The position numbers and the translations under genes are program-made. From NCBI GenBank assembly GCA_022606425.2, contig JAHDVF020000868.1, forward strand, positions 1,240,001 to 1,304,000: a DNA stretch of 64,000 nucleotides, in the 5' to 3' direction. Below are positions 12,709-23,066 of the stretch, one piece after another; within the stretch, counting starts at the first letter, position 1, and each line of letters opens with the position of its first letter. This stretch comes from Lepidostoma basale (lineage: Eukaryota > Arthropoda > Insecta > Trichoptera > Lepidostomatidae). Under the pieces are notes generated by a model. That model saw only the letters and a program-made list of their open reading frames with translations, had not been told where the DNA came from and ran no database searches.

Positions 12709-13340
12709 ATAGTTATCTTCTAGAAATCGGACGTTTTCATTCATATTATTATAATTATTTAATATGGAGTAGGAACATCATTGTTCAAGAAACAATAAAT
12801 GCAATCTTGAGGCGTTGACTTGATTTATATTTCAATGTTGTTTGTATTCCTTTTAATGTCACAGCGTACAATTTTCAGTCTCATTTATTTCTCCATCACC
12901 TGAACGCTTCCATTGCATTGTGTGAATTGAATTTAATTCTATCGCTGCAGACTATCACCGATTGAAACCTGTTTCATGGATCTTTCTCAAACGGTAAGCT
13001 TATGCTAGAAAAATGTCAATGGCCGAGCTACGCGGCTCACTCCTCACTCTTCACTCGGATATCATCCGCGGCTGCGTTAACCAAACGTGCCTTGAGAACT
13101 GTATAAGGGCTATTACGTCAAACTGTCGAGAGACTGGCTTTCCTTCAATAGTTATCGAACGTCACAAATATATGACAAGACATGAGAAATGCGAAATAAA
13201 ATTCTTCGCGTGATCTTATTAAATATTACAATTTGAATTATAAAACATTAAATCTTAAATTTAAAAACACATTTTGTTTTTGAATGTATACAAATACTTG
13301 TCGACAAATACCGGATTTTACCCATTGCGAGTTAATCATT

Positions 13341-13727
13341 ATTAAGGATTAATTGTATCTCAAAAGAGACGCAGATGTAAATCGTTTTTTTTTTGGAAAC
13401 AGAATATGGTGGCTGAGACGTTTACAGGACTTATGACCTGTCATTGATTGGGTTAAGCGATCGCTTTATATTATTAATAAGGATTTTCTGCTTAATGCTT
13501 ACAAATATTCTTAATAGATGGCGCTAGTGTAGATTGAGCTAAAAAAATGTGAAGTGTATTTCAACATAGTAGCATATATACATCTTTCAAAAAATTGTCA
13601 GACGTGGTGGTCGTAAGAAGGGCGGAATGGGAAATGTAGTCCTGTAAACGCCTCGGCCAACATATTCTGTTTACAAAAAAAAAAACAATTTACATCTTCG
13701 GCTCTATTGAGATACAATTAATCTTTA
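13341..13727. mobile_element. long-inverted-repeat element, family AB
   Basis: The two ends, roughly 13341-13450 and 13630-13727, are inverted copies of each other (TTAATTGTATCTCAA, AGAGACG, then TTTACAGGACT on the left). The centre contains ATAGATGGCGCTAGTG. Relatives occur at 21.0-21.8, 22.2, 49.5 and 60.0 kb. No protein is recognisable. Confidence 0.75.
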
Positions 13728-13929
13728 AAACACATTTTTTTATAAAACAAAATATTTGCTTGGTGGTCCCACCTAATTATAACCCACTATTGTCCCACAA
13801 TTTAATTATTTAATTGGCTTTTTTAAACATTATTAGCTAATCTGTCGATACCAGCGAGCCTTGCGAAACCGGTCACTGTCGATTTAAAGACAAAGTGAAA
13901 GTATAATACCTACTTAAAAAAAAAACTTT

Positions 13930-14215
13930 TATTGTATTGCTTTTAGTCCATTGTTTTGGCCGAAACACTATGATACTTCAACATTATTACTGTTCAAATT
14001 TAAAACACTGTTATAATATCACAATTTATTTTTATTCACTGAGAGTGTCGCGACAGCTGTTTCGCCAACTGATGTTGGCATCATCAGGTGTTACAATAAA
14101 GTTTATTGTAACACCTCATGATGCCGGCATCGGTTATAGAAACAGCTGTCGCGACACTCTCAGTAAACAAAAAGAAATGTGATATTATAACAGTGTTTTA
14201 AATTTTAACAGTAAT
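13930..14215. repeat. double-sided P1 palindrome with two hammerhead-like cores
   Basis: Two inverted arms (14035-14100 and 14101-14168) share GAGAGTGTCGCGACAGCTGT. The minus-strand arm has an intact core; the plus-strand arm has CUCAUGA in place of CUGAUGA. The family block GGCCGAAACACTATGAT precedes them. Confidence 0.75.
14052..14087 (-). ncRNA. hammerhead-like motif (ACAGCUGU)
   Basis: Minus strand: CUGAUGA (14087-14081), one U, stem II GCCAAC with GUUGGC around a 4-nt loop, GAA, the 8-nt palindrome ACAGCUGU (14060-14053) and C. The pairing expected for stem I is poor: one GC pair and then a mismatch. Confidence 0.42.
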
Positions 14216-14324
14216 ATTGCTTTAAGTGTAGTTTTTATGTACGAGTATAGCTAACATTTCTAAACGATTTTGTATAATATTATTATTTCAATGAAATGTA
14301 AGGCAGATGATTACATCATAAGTA

Positions 14325-14762
14325 ACATTAAAAAAGGATCCCTGAGATGAAATCGTATAGCCAGAAGCCCAGATGAAAAGTGGACAAGAAGACTACTGAC
14401 TTGGAGACCGTGGACGGCGAAGAGAAGTGCAGGGCGACCGCAACTACGGTGGAAGGATGATCTAAACAGACACGTCGGAATAACCTGGATGCAGTCTGCA
14501 CAGGGCAGAATGACATGGAAGCAAATGGAGGAGGCCTTTGTCCAGGAGTGGACGGGAATAGGCTGAGGAAGGAAGAGATAAAATCATGGCATTACCAAAT
14601 TAATCAAATACTAAAAGGCGGTCGCGTTCTATGTTGGAAAATCGAAGAGCGTGCATGTTGCGATGTATGAATTTAAAGGAAGCTCGAGAGTTATGTAAGG
14701 ACAGGAGTATGGCGATCCTTCCATTCTGCGTACCCCTCTGGGGAAAAGGTGTAAGTTAGTTA
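14325..14762 (+). mobile_element. LINE-A copy interrupted by a LINE-B 3' end
   Basis: LINE-A parts: 14330-14346 (AAAGGATCCCTGAGATG) and 14580-14762 (ATGGCATTACCAAATTAATC to AAGTTAGTTAG). LINE-B part: 14347-14578 with HVGITWMQSAQGRMTW and MEEAFVQEWTGIG, ending in a GGAAGGAAGAG tail. Confidence 0.72.
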
Positions 14763-14769
14763 GTGTTCC

Positions 14770-15180
14770 TGGATGAGAATGTATTTATCATCCGTCGTCT
14801 TGCTGTGCAACAATGATACACGGATGTGTTTAGACTCCATCTCTCATAAGCGGCACGGCGTAATCCTTGCGGGCAAACGACTCTGATTTATTTCGACCGA
14901 GGCAAGAACCGCGCCGCGGGTCAACGCTTCCTCTGCCGGCTATCTTATTATCTGCTCACCGTGAATACCCCATCCGACTTCCACCCACATTCCGGGTGCG
15001 TGACGCGGGACAGCTGGTGCGCGAATGTGCCCGATCAAAACAGATGCCTTTGTCTTCAAACCCTTAAAAAAAGTCTAAATTACAAAACCACGATATTATA
15101 AAACTTCTATAAATGATAGTTTTATTGTATTTTTGGATTTTTAAAAATATTTTTAGACGTTTTTATTATATTTTGTTTTA
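14770..15180. other. GC-rich unique stretch
   Basis: 14860-15060 is GC-rich and open on the plus strand for 66 codons, but no domain or convincing splice-site pair was found. Confidence 0.3.
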
Positions 15181-15197
15181 TATTGTATTTTGTTTAT

Positions 15198-15412
15198 ACC
15201 TTCGAGGCCGAGTGGCTAGTGCGATGACTATTACACCGAAGGTCCTGGATTCGATTCCTGGCATGGTTTAGAATTCACGTGACAGTAAAATAGCGATAAA
15301 TTAGCTACCTGTCTCAAGTCATGAGAATCAATATGATACCTATACCCTTTACATCGATTTCGCTTCGGGCTGTAATGATGTAAAGAGCGATTAGACAAAA
15401 TAATAATAATTC
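15198..15412 (+). mobile_element. tRNA-derived SINE, family S1
   Basis: The head carries pol III promoter boxes: GAGGCCGAGTGGCTAG (box A, Ser/Leu tRNA-like) and GGATTCGATTCCTGG (box B). A conserved body follows (GATGTAAAGAGCGATTAGAC), then an AATAATAATAATT tail. SINEs depend on a LINE for movement; the partner is not identified here. Confidence 0.82.
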
Positions 15413-15524
15413 GCCTTTATTAGGCATTATAAAATATTTGAAAAAAACTTTTAGAAGACAGACGTTTTCATTCGTATTAATTATTTAATGTAGAGTTTTA
15501 CATCATTGTTAACGAAACAAAACG

Positions 15525-15830
15525 ATCAAACCATCACCCCATTTTCTGCAAGGGTAGGCAGAAATAATTGACCGCCACACTACTCCATCATGACACACCT
15601 GACTAGCTTCCTCCACATTTATTCAACAATTCATACACGCACGTCGATTCTTCCGACTTCTAACACTACCAACCTTTGAATTTTGATTAATTAGGTCATA
15701 CCTTTTTTTCTGTCTACCTCGACTTCGTACTCCATTTACATTGCTAACGTATACTTTCTTAATCATTCTTTCTCCATCCGTGCGCTCATCAGTCCGAACC
15801 AACTGATGACTGCAATTTTCAACCTTAGAA
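15525..15830 (-). mobile_element. LINE-A 3' fragment
   Basis: Minus strand from about DEERMVKKVYV through the SRGRQKKV-type segment to the conserved 3' end. Many frame breaks. Confidence 0.7.
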
Positions 15831-15839
15831 ATTCATATT

Positions 15840-16720
15840 ATTAAAAGACGGTATTCTTGTGAATGCATTTTATAATTTATGCTATAATTATAATTGTCAT
15901 CTGAAGTTATAGATCTTCTTTGTATATCTCAAATATGGGGTTATAGATCTTCACGAAGAACAATACATGTATTTTATTAGCCATTAGGCCAATCTCCGCT
16001 TTGTAAGGTCGTAAAATCATCTGTTGGCTACACCGCTTACATCCTTATTGTATCCTAGTTCGTTTGTATTCTAAGAATGTTTTTGTTTTGCACCGTACGC
16101 GAACGTCCTTGCCGAAGGTCGGCCGCTAGCTTTTAGTTTTCCTGTTACGATTCGCGAGCGATTATCTCAGCATCTTCTCTGAATTACGAAATGGGCAGCT
16201 GCCGAAGTTATCCGTCGGATGTTCCCGTTTCTTTTTTATTATTATTTTTTTGTTCACTTTCGATATCATCTGCTCGAGAAATTTGATGTATAAAAGAACG
16301 CGCCATGATTAGTTTTATATGGCCGAATGTGCATGAAAAGTGTAATGTAACGATCCCGGTACGTTGACCTCGTTCTCAGCTGAGATTGATGCGCTCGTCT
16401 TACCATACTTGAGTTCTACCCTTTCTACATGTGCTGCCGATTTCGCCTTGTTTCATTTTGTCGATTTATCTGTAAATAATTAATACGAATGAAAACATCT
16501 CAGATCAACATTATTTATTTATTTATGTATTAAAATATCAAGTATTAAAATATCTTTAAATAAAAGCATTAAGATATATCTTAAAGATTCTGGCCTGAAA
16601 ATGCTTCGCGAAAATTCCCCGGGTCTAAAATTAGATAATTTGGAAGCATTAGAAATTAAGTAAGCCCTTAACAATAATCTACCCTTAATTAATAATCAAA
16701 CTAATATTTCCCATAGTCCT
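15840..16720. other. intron-like stretch, nothing recognised
   Basis: No repeat family from this window matches except a short P2-type flank near 16485. Non-coding as far as I can tell. Confidence 0.4.
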
Positions 16721-16864
16721 ATTTTAGCAATGTTCCCCATTGAAAATACTCTGCCACGAAGGTCGTCGTTTTCTAGATGTTTTATTATATTTAATGGGAA
16801 TTACTTCTTTAGCCTTTCTGAGACATCATATTTGTTGGAGAAACGAATGGAGGCTACGCTCAGG

Positions 16865-17010
16865 ATTCTGTAAGTTTAGACGTCCTATTGACCGCTGTAT
16901 CGACGATATTATAAGGATTGCTGGACAGAGAGTGGCAATGGATAGGGTGCAGTGATATGTTTTGGAAGACGCCTACGTTCAGCAGTGGAAGACAGATGGC
17001 TGATAAGAAA
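16865..17010 (+). mobile_element. LINE-B 3' remnant
   Basis: RPIDRCIDDIIRIAGQRVAM, then YVLEDAYVQQWKTDG, matching the AQDRxxWxxLxEAYVQQW end of RTE-like elements. Confidence 0.7.
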
Positions 17011-17026
17011 GAATTTGTGAATTGTT

Positions 17027-17269
17027 CTACAGTGCTCCATTTAACCAGCGTTTCTGCAAGTTGCAAAACATCGTATTACTTGTGGCATTAGCCCCTCGCG
17101 TCTTGAATACTAAATGTCTTCGGAGCGTTTCGTTAGCGCCGTATATCAGACGGACGCCGGCGATGAACTCTACATACTCTCGACTACCGCAGGACTCAGC
17201 TACTGCACGCGGGATAAACGTGGTGCATCCTCTGACACGTGTTATTGGATTATTCCTCATTTCGCACAA
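17027..17269 (-). other. unassigned 80-codon open frame
   Basis: The minus-strand text (RVRGCTTFIPRAVAESCG, GVRLIYGANETLRRHLVF) has balanced composition in a moderately GC-rich stretch but no motif I know. The plus strand is also open across it, so it may be chance or an unrecognised element. Confidence 0.2.
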
Positions 17270-17364
17270 AGCTAGAGTTTGTATTCATTCAACACAAGTA
17301 ACCCGTATATAGACGTTGGTTTTCGATTAACTCTTTACTCGCTATGACTGACTATAATCTTCTC

Positions 17365-17530
17365 CTCGGTGCTACATCCCAGTTTAGGATATGACCTCCT
17401 CCACAATAGTCCTCCACTGGCTCATATCCCTGGTCATCCCTCTCCATACACGTTTTTTTTTACCATGGTGTGCCTCCATACATTGTGCTGGTGTTCGTAA
17501 TCAAGACTTACTTCCATCAGGTTTACGATA
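17365..17530 (-). mobile_element. LINE-B 3' remnant
   Basis: GGTGCTACATCCCAGTTTAG, CCTCCACAATAGTCCTCCAC, CATCCCTCTCCATACACG; it matches the 36.66-kb copy. The part past 17455 is uncertain. Confidence 0.55.
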
Positions 17531-17935
17531 TTGTTATGAATTAAAACTCTGTTTTTTCTTCTTTCTTTTTTCAGATTTTTTTTTACTAGGAATTTTTGGA
17601 ATATTTCACGCCTTCATCGTTCTCCCAATTTCGAAGGTATAAAACCTTCGAAACGTCTCGAGAAAAGTAATCTTAAAATTGGAAAAAAAGTAGGTATTTC
17701 AATTCATGAACATTCGTCATTTTAGAATTTCAAGGTGTTTATCAAACATTTAATCAGATGAATAAGTCGTGCGCATTAGGATGTCGTGTGTGTTTTTTAA
17801 ACCTTTGATATTCGAGGTCTTCCAATTTGTATCTTGTTAAAGCTATGCTGCAGCTATATGTGCTGTGTCGAATGCTAAAATGATTTAAAAATATATAATT
17901 ATATAATATCAAAAGAATCTCATACGTGACTTTGC

Positions 17936-18560
17936 TTGAAATACCAGATGGACCGCGTCCACCAGAGAATTCCCCAAAACGATGGAGTGATAGCTGGAGT
18001 TCAGCATCATATAAGGTGTAATCATGTAGTAACAGAATCTCAATCTGTTTTCAATGCGGCAGCACGACTTATTAAATGTGTTCCAAAAAACTCGCATGTT
18101 TCACAACATCTAAAAGATATTCACTGGCTCAAGAGTCCTGAAAGAATCCAGTATAAACTATGCTGGACGGTTTTTAAAGCGCTTCACGGAATGGCTCCAG
18201 CCTATATATCTGAACTTTGTGTTGGTGATAGTCCCAACTTGCGGCAATCTACGCTTCGATCAGCAATAAAGAGATTAGTTGAGCCAAAGCGCAAACGGAC
18301 AAATTTCGGAGACCAGGCTTTCGCAGTGGCAGGCCCGTCAGCCTGGAATATGCTTCCTGCTTTGACAATCCGACAGATTTTAAATCTCACCTAAAAACCC
18401 ACCTTTTCAAAATATCCCATGAAATGTAAGCAACGGTTATCTGATTGCTGTTGTCACATGCAGCTCTCATGACTAAAAATATTGTCAAAACGCCCTTGAG
18501 GTGAGCTATTCACGAAAATGGCGCTATAAAAATTAGCCTAATAATAATAATTATTATATA
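17936..18560 (+). mobile_element. LINE-D (CR1-like) C-terminal part
   Basis: Open for 152 codons: SQSVFNAAARLIKCVPK, IHWLKSPERIQYKLCWTVFK, ALHGMAPAYISEL, then a Lys/Arg-rich part. The AARL, LHWLPxxxRIxxKL and HGxAPxYL motifs are typical of CR1/L2 ends. The 3' end is AATAATAATAATTATTA. Confidence 0.82.
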
Positions 18561-18890
18561 GTCCATTGTTTTGGCCGAAACACTATGATATTTTAACATT
18601 TTATAACTGTCAATTCAAAAACTTTGTTTTATATCACAAATTGTATTTATTTTAATTTACGACAGCTGTTTCATCAACCAATGTTGACATCATCAGGTGT
18701 TATAAAAATATATATCAAATGTCAAATTTTCGTAATTTTTCGAATCTTTGTGTATTTGTTCCTAAATCAATTTGAATAATTTCTTTGATATAATTTTTAA
18801 GTTCTTGAAACAGCTGTCGTAAAGTAAAATAAATACAATTTGTGATATAAAACAAAGTTTTTGAATTAACAGTTATAAATTATTATTATT
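18555..18890. repeat. P1 palindromic repeat
   Basis: The arms at about 18606-18685 and 18805-18885 are inverted copies (CAAAAACTTTGTTTTATATC and its complement). The left arm keeps the ribozyme-like core; the right arm keeps only GAAACAGCTGTCG. Confidence 0.72.
18661..18696 (-). ncRNA. hammerhead-like motif (ACAGCUGU)
   Basis: Minus strand: CUGAUGA (18696-18690), one U, stem II GUCAAC with GUUGAU, GAA, ACAGCUGU (18669-18662), C18661. Stem I is weak, as in its family members. Confidence 0.4.
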
Positions 18891-19059
18891 ATTAAGTTTG
18901 GTTCATATGGTGCTCCCGTAAATTTGGAGATATTTCGTGTATAAGTGAATTATTTTGGTCAATTTGATTATTGCCGCTCTTTATGATAGTTATTTGTGCC
19001 AAAAAATAGGTTTTTACTGTTTTGGTGTTAAAATTATGTAAGTTTTTTCGTTTATAAAA

Positions 19060-19548
19060 AGAATTTTGACAGGTGTAAAAATAAAATTTTCATTTGTTCC
19101 AATGACAATTTGAATAAATTCTTCAATGATATTTTTAAGTTCTTGCTGGTGTTGGATTGTTTTAAGTGCCTAATTACAGTAAATAAAATAAAAACAGTGG
19201 GTAACGTGGAATAAAAATTAAATAAACACAAATGTCCGGATCGTCCAGCTGACGACAAGTGCACTATCTAAAAGAACATTATAAATTATGTTTCTTTGTT
19301 ATTTTATTTTATATCATTGTATTTCAGATAATTTGTTTTAGATTTATTATGTAGACGTTGAACGATCGAACTGTGCGCGGGAGATGCCTGTTGGTGGCGA
19401 TGAGGTTCGCAACCCATCACACCGCGTCTCTCGCGATGGCGAAAAGAGAAGGATGGAGTGCCGCATCGATTAAAGTGTGGCAATCCATTCTTTCTGCCTA
19501 CCCTTTCGGGGAGACGGCGTGATGGTTAGTTAGTTAGTTAGTTATTAT
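19060..19548 (+). mobile_element. non-autonomous element sharing the LINE-A 3' end
   Basis: A unique body with GGGAGATGCCTGTTGGTGG and GAGGTTCGCAACCCATCAC (a box-B-like stretch) is followed by the last ~60 bp of LINE-A (CTGCCTACCCTTTCGGGG) and TTAG units. No protein. It pairs with an inverted copy at 20.1 kb. Confidence 0.75.
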
Positions 19549-19559
19549 TAAGTCTACAG

Positions 19560-20090
19560 CAAATTGAAGAAGAAAAAGATAATTATTTAGCGAATGCTAA
19601 CATGATTTAATTTTTTTAAACTAAAAGCGTTTTTCGAAAGAATCGAACGTTTGTATACGTATATTGCATTATGCATGCGATTAATTATATTAATAACTGT
19701 TGCGTAAACATTTTTATTTATTCAAAAAATTAAGTACACTATCGGCGGCTGGGGCCTGTTATCATCGGAGCCATTAATCACCGCCACATGTCCTAACTAG
19801 GCTGCAATAATTAAACGGGCAAACAGGCGAGAATCGCAAATATTTTGCACTCGTTGCGTAACAATTTCCGTGTTATGCTAACCGCTCTGTGTTGATCCTT
19901 CCTTGTTTTACCTTCTTATTATTATATTAATTGCTCAATACTTTTGATTTGTGCATACAATCTGACGTAAATTGTTCACGCACACCACTGGTCTTCTCCA
20001 AATATCTGGGGCAGTGTAATCAGTAAGTCGATAGCTTCACTTAAAATTGCTTTTATTTATATGTGAGCTGGTCAGAACCAGACTATTATC
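19560..20090. other. spacer between inverted non-autonomous elements
   Basis: It contains a GC-richer unique block (about 19740-19860, including CGGCGGCTGGGGCCTGTTAT) and otherwise AT-rich sequence. No gene. Confidence 0.4.
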
Positions 20091-20096
20091 AATTGA

Positions 20097-20640
20097 ATAA
20101 CTAACTAACTAACCATCACGCCGTCTCCCCGAAAGGGTAGGCAGAAAGAATGGACTGTCACACTTTTACTGATGCGGCACTCCATCCTTCTCTTTTCGCT
20201 CCGCGGGAGACGCGGTGTGTTGGGTTGCGAACCTCATCGCCACCAATAGGCATCTCCCGCGCACACTTCGATCGTCCAACACCCACAAAATAAATCTAAA
20301 ACAAATAATATAAAATACAATGATATTAAATAAAAGAACAAAATAAAAATAATTTAACACAAAATGTTCTTTTTAGATGGTGCACATATTGTCCATTTAA
20401 TTTATGTTCCACGAATCCACCATTGTTTTAATTTAGCACATAATGAAATAACACATAATGTTTTTTTTCGATGTTGCACATGTTGACATGGACGATCTGG
20501 ACTTTTGTGTTTATTTAATTTAAATTACACGTATCCACCGTTTTTTAAATTAGCTGTAATTAGGCACTTAACCAGCAAGAACTTAAAAATAATATTGAAG
20601 AAATTATTCAAATTGTCATTGGAACAAATGAAAAATTTAT
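20097..20640 (-). mobile_element. non-autonomous LINE-A-tailed element, inverted copy
   Basis: The same element as at 19.06 kb but on the minus strand (AACTAACTAACTAACCATCA end; GGTTGCGAACCTCATCGCC body; TTCCAATGACAATTTGAAT front). It stops about 60 bp from the whirlin exon ending at 20703. Confidence 0.77.
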
Positions 20641-20702
20641 TTAAATTAAATAAATAAATAACATAAAAAGGAATGTAGTGTAATAATGATAAAGGTTCGC
20701 AC

Positions 20703-20895
20703 CTTCTCCGTCGTGCTGAGCATCTCGAGCAGCACGGTGACAAAGGCCTCCACCGTCATCTGGCGGCCGCTGTACTCGTCCATGTAGTACATGAGCGTGG
20801 GGAACTCGCTGTTGGGCAGCAGCGAGCGCGCCTTCTCTTCCACCATCTGCGCGGCGGGCGAGCGGCGCGGCGCGCGGCATGACCCCGACCTGCTC
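20703..20895 (-). CDS. dysc: whirlin/dyschronic exon: start of harmonin-homology domain 2
   Basis: This exon is 193 nt, entered in phase 2 and ended in phase 0 at AAG before a GTGCGA donor. After an Arg/Ser-rich lead it encodes EEKARSLLPNSEFPTLMYY, then MDEYSGRQMTVEAFVTVLL and EMLSTTEK. This is the start of the helical harmonin-N-like domain that follows PDZ2 in whirlin, where MAYYLDEYRGG and SVEALVMALF are comparable. Two AG acceptors six bases apart (starts 20895 and 20889) both keep the frame and would give G-SRSGS or G-SGS. The polypyrimidine tract is weak. The rest of this domain and PDZ3 were not found in 1-20702 and should lie in later exons. Confidence 0.87.
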
Positions 20896-20984
20896 CTGGG
20901 CAACCATCCCTTGTCATAAGTCATCAGCCGATAGCCTTCTTACATTGAATAACCATCATATCAACAATAACTATTAAAACAAAT

Positions 20985-21030
20985 TAAAAATAAATATCAG
21001 ACATGTTTCGGACAACCCGGTCCTTCCTTC
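20985..21030 (-). repeat. truncated ACATGT-type repeat fragment
   Basis: On the minus strand it holds GGAAGGACCGGG, GUCC, GAA, ACAUGU and C, then UGAUAUUU. The 5' part of the core is replaced by the family AB element that starts at 21031. Confidence 0.5.
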
Positions 21031-21778
21031 CATGGCTGACTGAAACTGCCACGTGAAGATAAATATGGATTTTGAAGTATATATACATCTTCCAAAAATT
21101 TGTCATGCATGATCACAAATAACAAAGGTGGAATGGGGAATGTTGTAATTACATAAAGCGTGCGCTTAACCCAACCAATGACAGGTCATAAGTCCTGTAA
21201 ACACCTTGATCATCCATGTTCAGTTTTCAGTTTACGTCTTCGTCTCTATTGAGATACAATTAAAATTTGAATTAACCACCCTTTGGTGTAAATCCAGGAT
21301 TTGTATACAGGTATACGTATACATTCACAAATATTTGGTCTTCAAATATTCTGGTCAAAATTCTTTGGCATATAGAATGGAATAATACTCCTAGCGGCTT
21401 CTAACAATATGTTGGTCAACAGCCTTCACATTGTGTTAATAAAGGTAGTTTGCTAAATGCCGAAAATCATTCTCCATAGATGGCGTTAGTGGGTCGGTTG
21501 TATAGGTTAATTCTTGAAAAAATTCACTAGTGCAACCAAATCTACATAGATGGCTGACTGAAACTGCCACGTGAAGATAAATATGGATTTTGAAGTATAT
21601 ATACATCTTCCGAAAATTTGTCATGCATGATCATAACAAAGGTGGAATGGGGAATGTTGTAATTACATAAAGCGTGCGCTTAACCCAACCAATGACAGGT
21701 CATAAGTCCTGTAAACACCTTGATCATCCATGTTCAGTTTCGAGTTTACGTCTTCGTCTCTATTGAGATACAATTAAA
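21031..21778. mobile_element. family AB element with a 230-bp direct duplication (A-B-A)
   Basis: Block A (about 21031-21264) recurs almost unchanged at about 21549-21778, in the same orientation, around a 280-bp block B. The copy at 60.0 kb has B and a single A. The duplication could be an LTR-like arrangement, a tandem insertion or unequal exchange. No coding capacity was seen. Confidence 0.75.
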
Positions 21779-21779
21779 A

Positions 21780-22025
21780 AAAATATAATAAAGATATTTA
21801 AAATATCATAAAAACGTTAACAAATATGATCAGTAAACAATTTGATTTCAATATCTTTATAATATCACCGAGGAAAGACCGGGTTGTCCGAAACATGTCT
21901 GATATTTGATATTGTTTTTTTTTTAATAGTTAGTGTTGTAAACAAAGTACATAAAAATGAAAAAGACAAATAAAACATCTACAACACAAAGTATGGCGAA
22001 TTTAGAAAAAAAAATATTTTTATTT
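21780..22025 (+). repeat. repeat of the GGAC-core family
   Basis: It carries the motif at 21861-21906, then AGTTAGTGTTGTAAACAAAG and ACAACACAAAGTATGGC, which match the 5.1-5.8 kb element. No coding sequence. Confidence 0.65.
21861..21906 (+). ncRNA. hammerhead-like motif (ACAUGU)
   Basis: Sister of the 5.68-kb motif. Stem I AAUAUCA with UGAUAUU is retained, and GAA, ACAUGU (21893-21898) and C21899 are intact, but U4 of the core is C (CCGAGGA) and the outermost stem II pair is lost. The two copies have decayed at different positions. Confidence 0.42.
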
Positions 22026-22119
22026 GAAATTTCATGGTAGAAGTTCATAATGAGTAAATAAGTAAATAATGAAAAATGTTTTTTTTTTAATGTAAATTTA
22101 GTTAAAATCCACTAATGCT

Positions 22120-22225
22120 TGTGTCTTCAACCGGTTTCGATAGCTAGCGGCCATCTTCTGGTGGTTCCAAGAAGTTAGCAGCGAGCTGCCGAAAACGGTC
22201 GAAGACACAAACATTAGTAAATTTT
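22120..22225. repeat. ACCGGT-type inverted pair
   Basis: The left arm on the minus strand reads CAGAAGAU, GGCCGC, GAA, ACCGGU, U; the right arm reads AGCAGCGAGCTGCCGAAAAC. Both share GAAGACACAA, so this is a small palindrome of the same family as 46.55 kb. Confidence 0.55.
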
Positions 22226-22335
22226 ACAAGGATTAATTGTATCTCAATAGAGACGAAGATGCAAATTGTTTTCTGGGAACAGAAGGTGGTGGCCGAGGCG
22301 CTTACAGGACTTATGACCTGTCATTGACCTGACCT
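22226..22335 (+). mobile_element. family AB terminal fragment
   Basis: This is only the terminal block: TTAATTGTATCTCAATAGAG, then a part ending TTACAGGACTTATGACCTG. It abuts a palindromic repeat with an ACCGGU core at 22.1-22.2 kb. Confidence 0.65.
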
Positions 22336-22384
22336 AGTAAATTTTAACTAGAAATACATTTTAAAAATAATTTTCCATTTTTTT

Positions 22385-22690
22385 TCATAATTAACAACAA
22401 ACCATCATGCCGTTCCGAAGGAAAGGTAGAGAGAATGGACCGCCCCGCTACTCTATCCTGACATACCTCTCTAGCTTCATCCTCATTCATACAGCGAGTC
22501 ATACACGCACTTCGATTCATCCGACTGGTGATATGGCCGCATTTAAAATTTGATTAATTTAGTCATGCCATGTTTTCCTCGGTCTTCCTCGACTTCGTAC
22601 TCCACATTCTACACTTCACTCTTCAGTTTGCATACTATTCCACCCTTCACTTACACGCTTCCTACTTCATTCAAATCCTAGGTATTGGTT
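22385..22690 (-). mobile_element. LINE-A 3' fragment, (TTG)n subfamily
   Basis: AACAACAAACCATCATGCCG start, ACAGCGAGTCATACACGCAC subfamily marker, then GTCATGCCATGTTTTCCTCG (the GRPRKTWHD codons). Confidence 0.72.
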
Positions 22691-23066
22691 TGCATCAAAG
22701 TCTAATACCATATATATGCTGGTTCTTGGGATGACAATTGGGCCTTTTTAATGTGGCATAGGACCATAGGACATACAGGATTCCCACCACTTACCCGAAG
22801 CTGTTAAAGGCGAACGACGCCTTTCGTCAGCTTCACTCATTAGTTCCTTTCTACATTTTTGTATACAACAGGTTACTTTAATTAAATTACTGTATACATT
22901 GTTTCAGCGTTTGATTCTCGCCCTTTTTATTATCACGTGAATTTTACCAGACAAAGACATCGTGATTTTTTTATACTGTCTTTCGCCACTCTGCCACGAC
23001 GGTCATCTATTTAAAAAGATATGTTTTATATTTAATGTATTTGTGGAGAGTAAGATAAAAGTTTAC

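Noticed and set aside
20646..20702. Extension of the harmonin-domain exon to the end of its open frame
   Set aside because: The added residues (RTFIIITLHSF) do not fit the family, and a GT donor follows AAG at 20703.
21031..21778. CRISPR-like or LTR retrotransposon reading of the direct repeats
   Set aside because: There are only two long repeats, no spacers of even size, no primer-binding site, polypurine tract or coding region.
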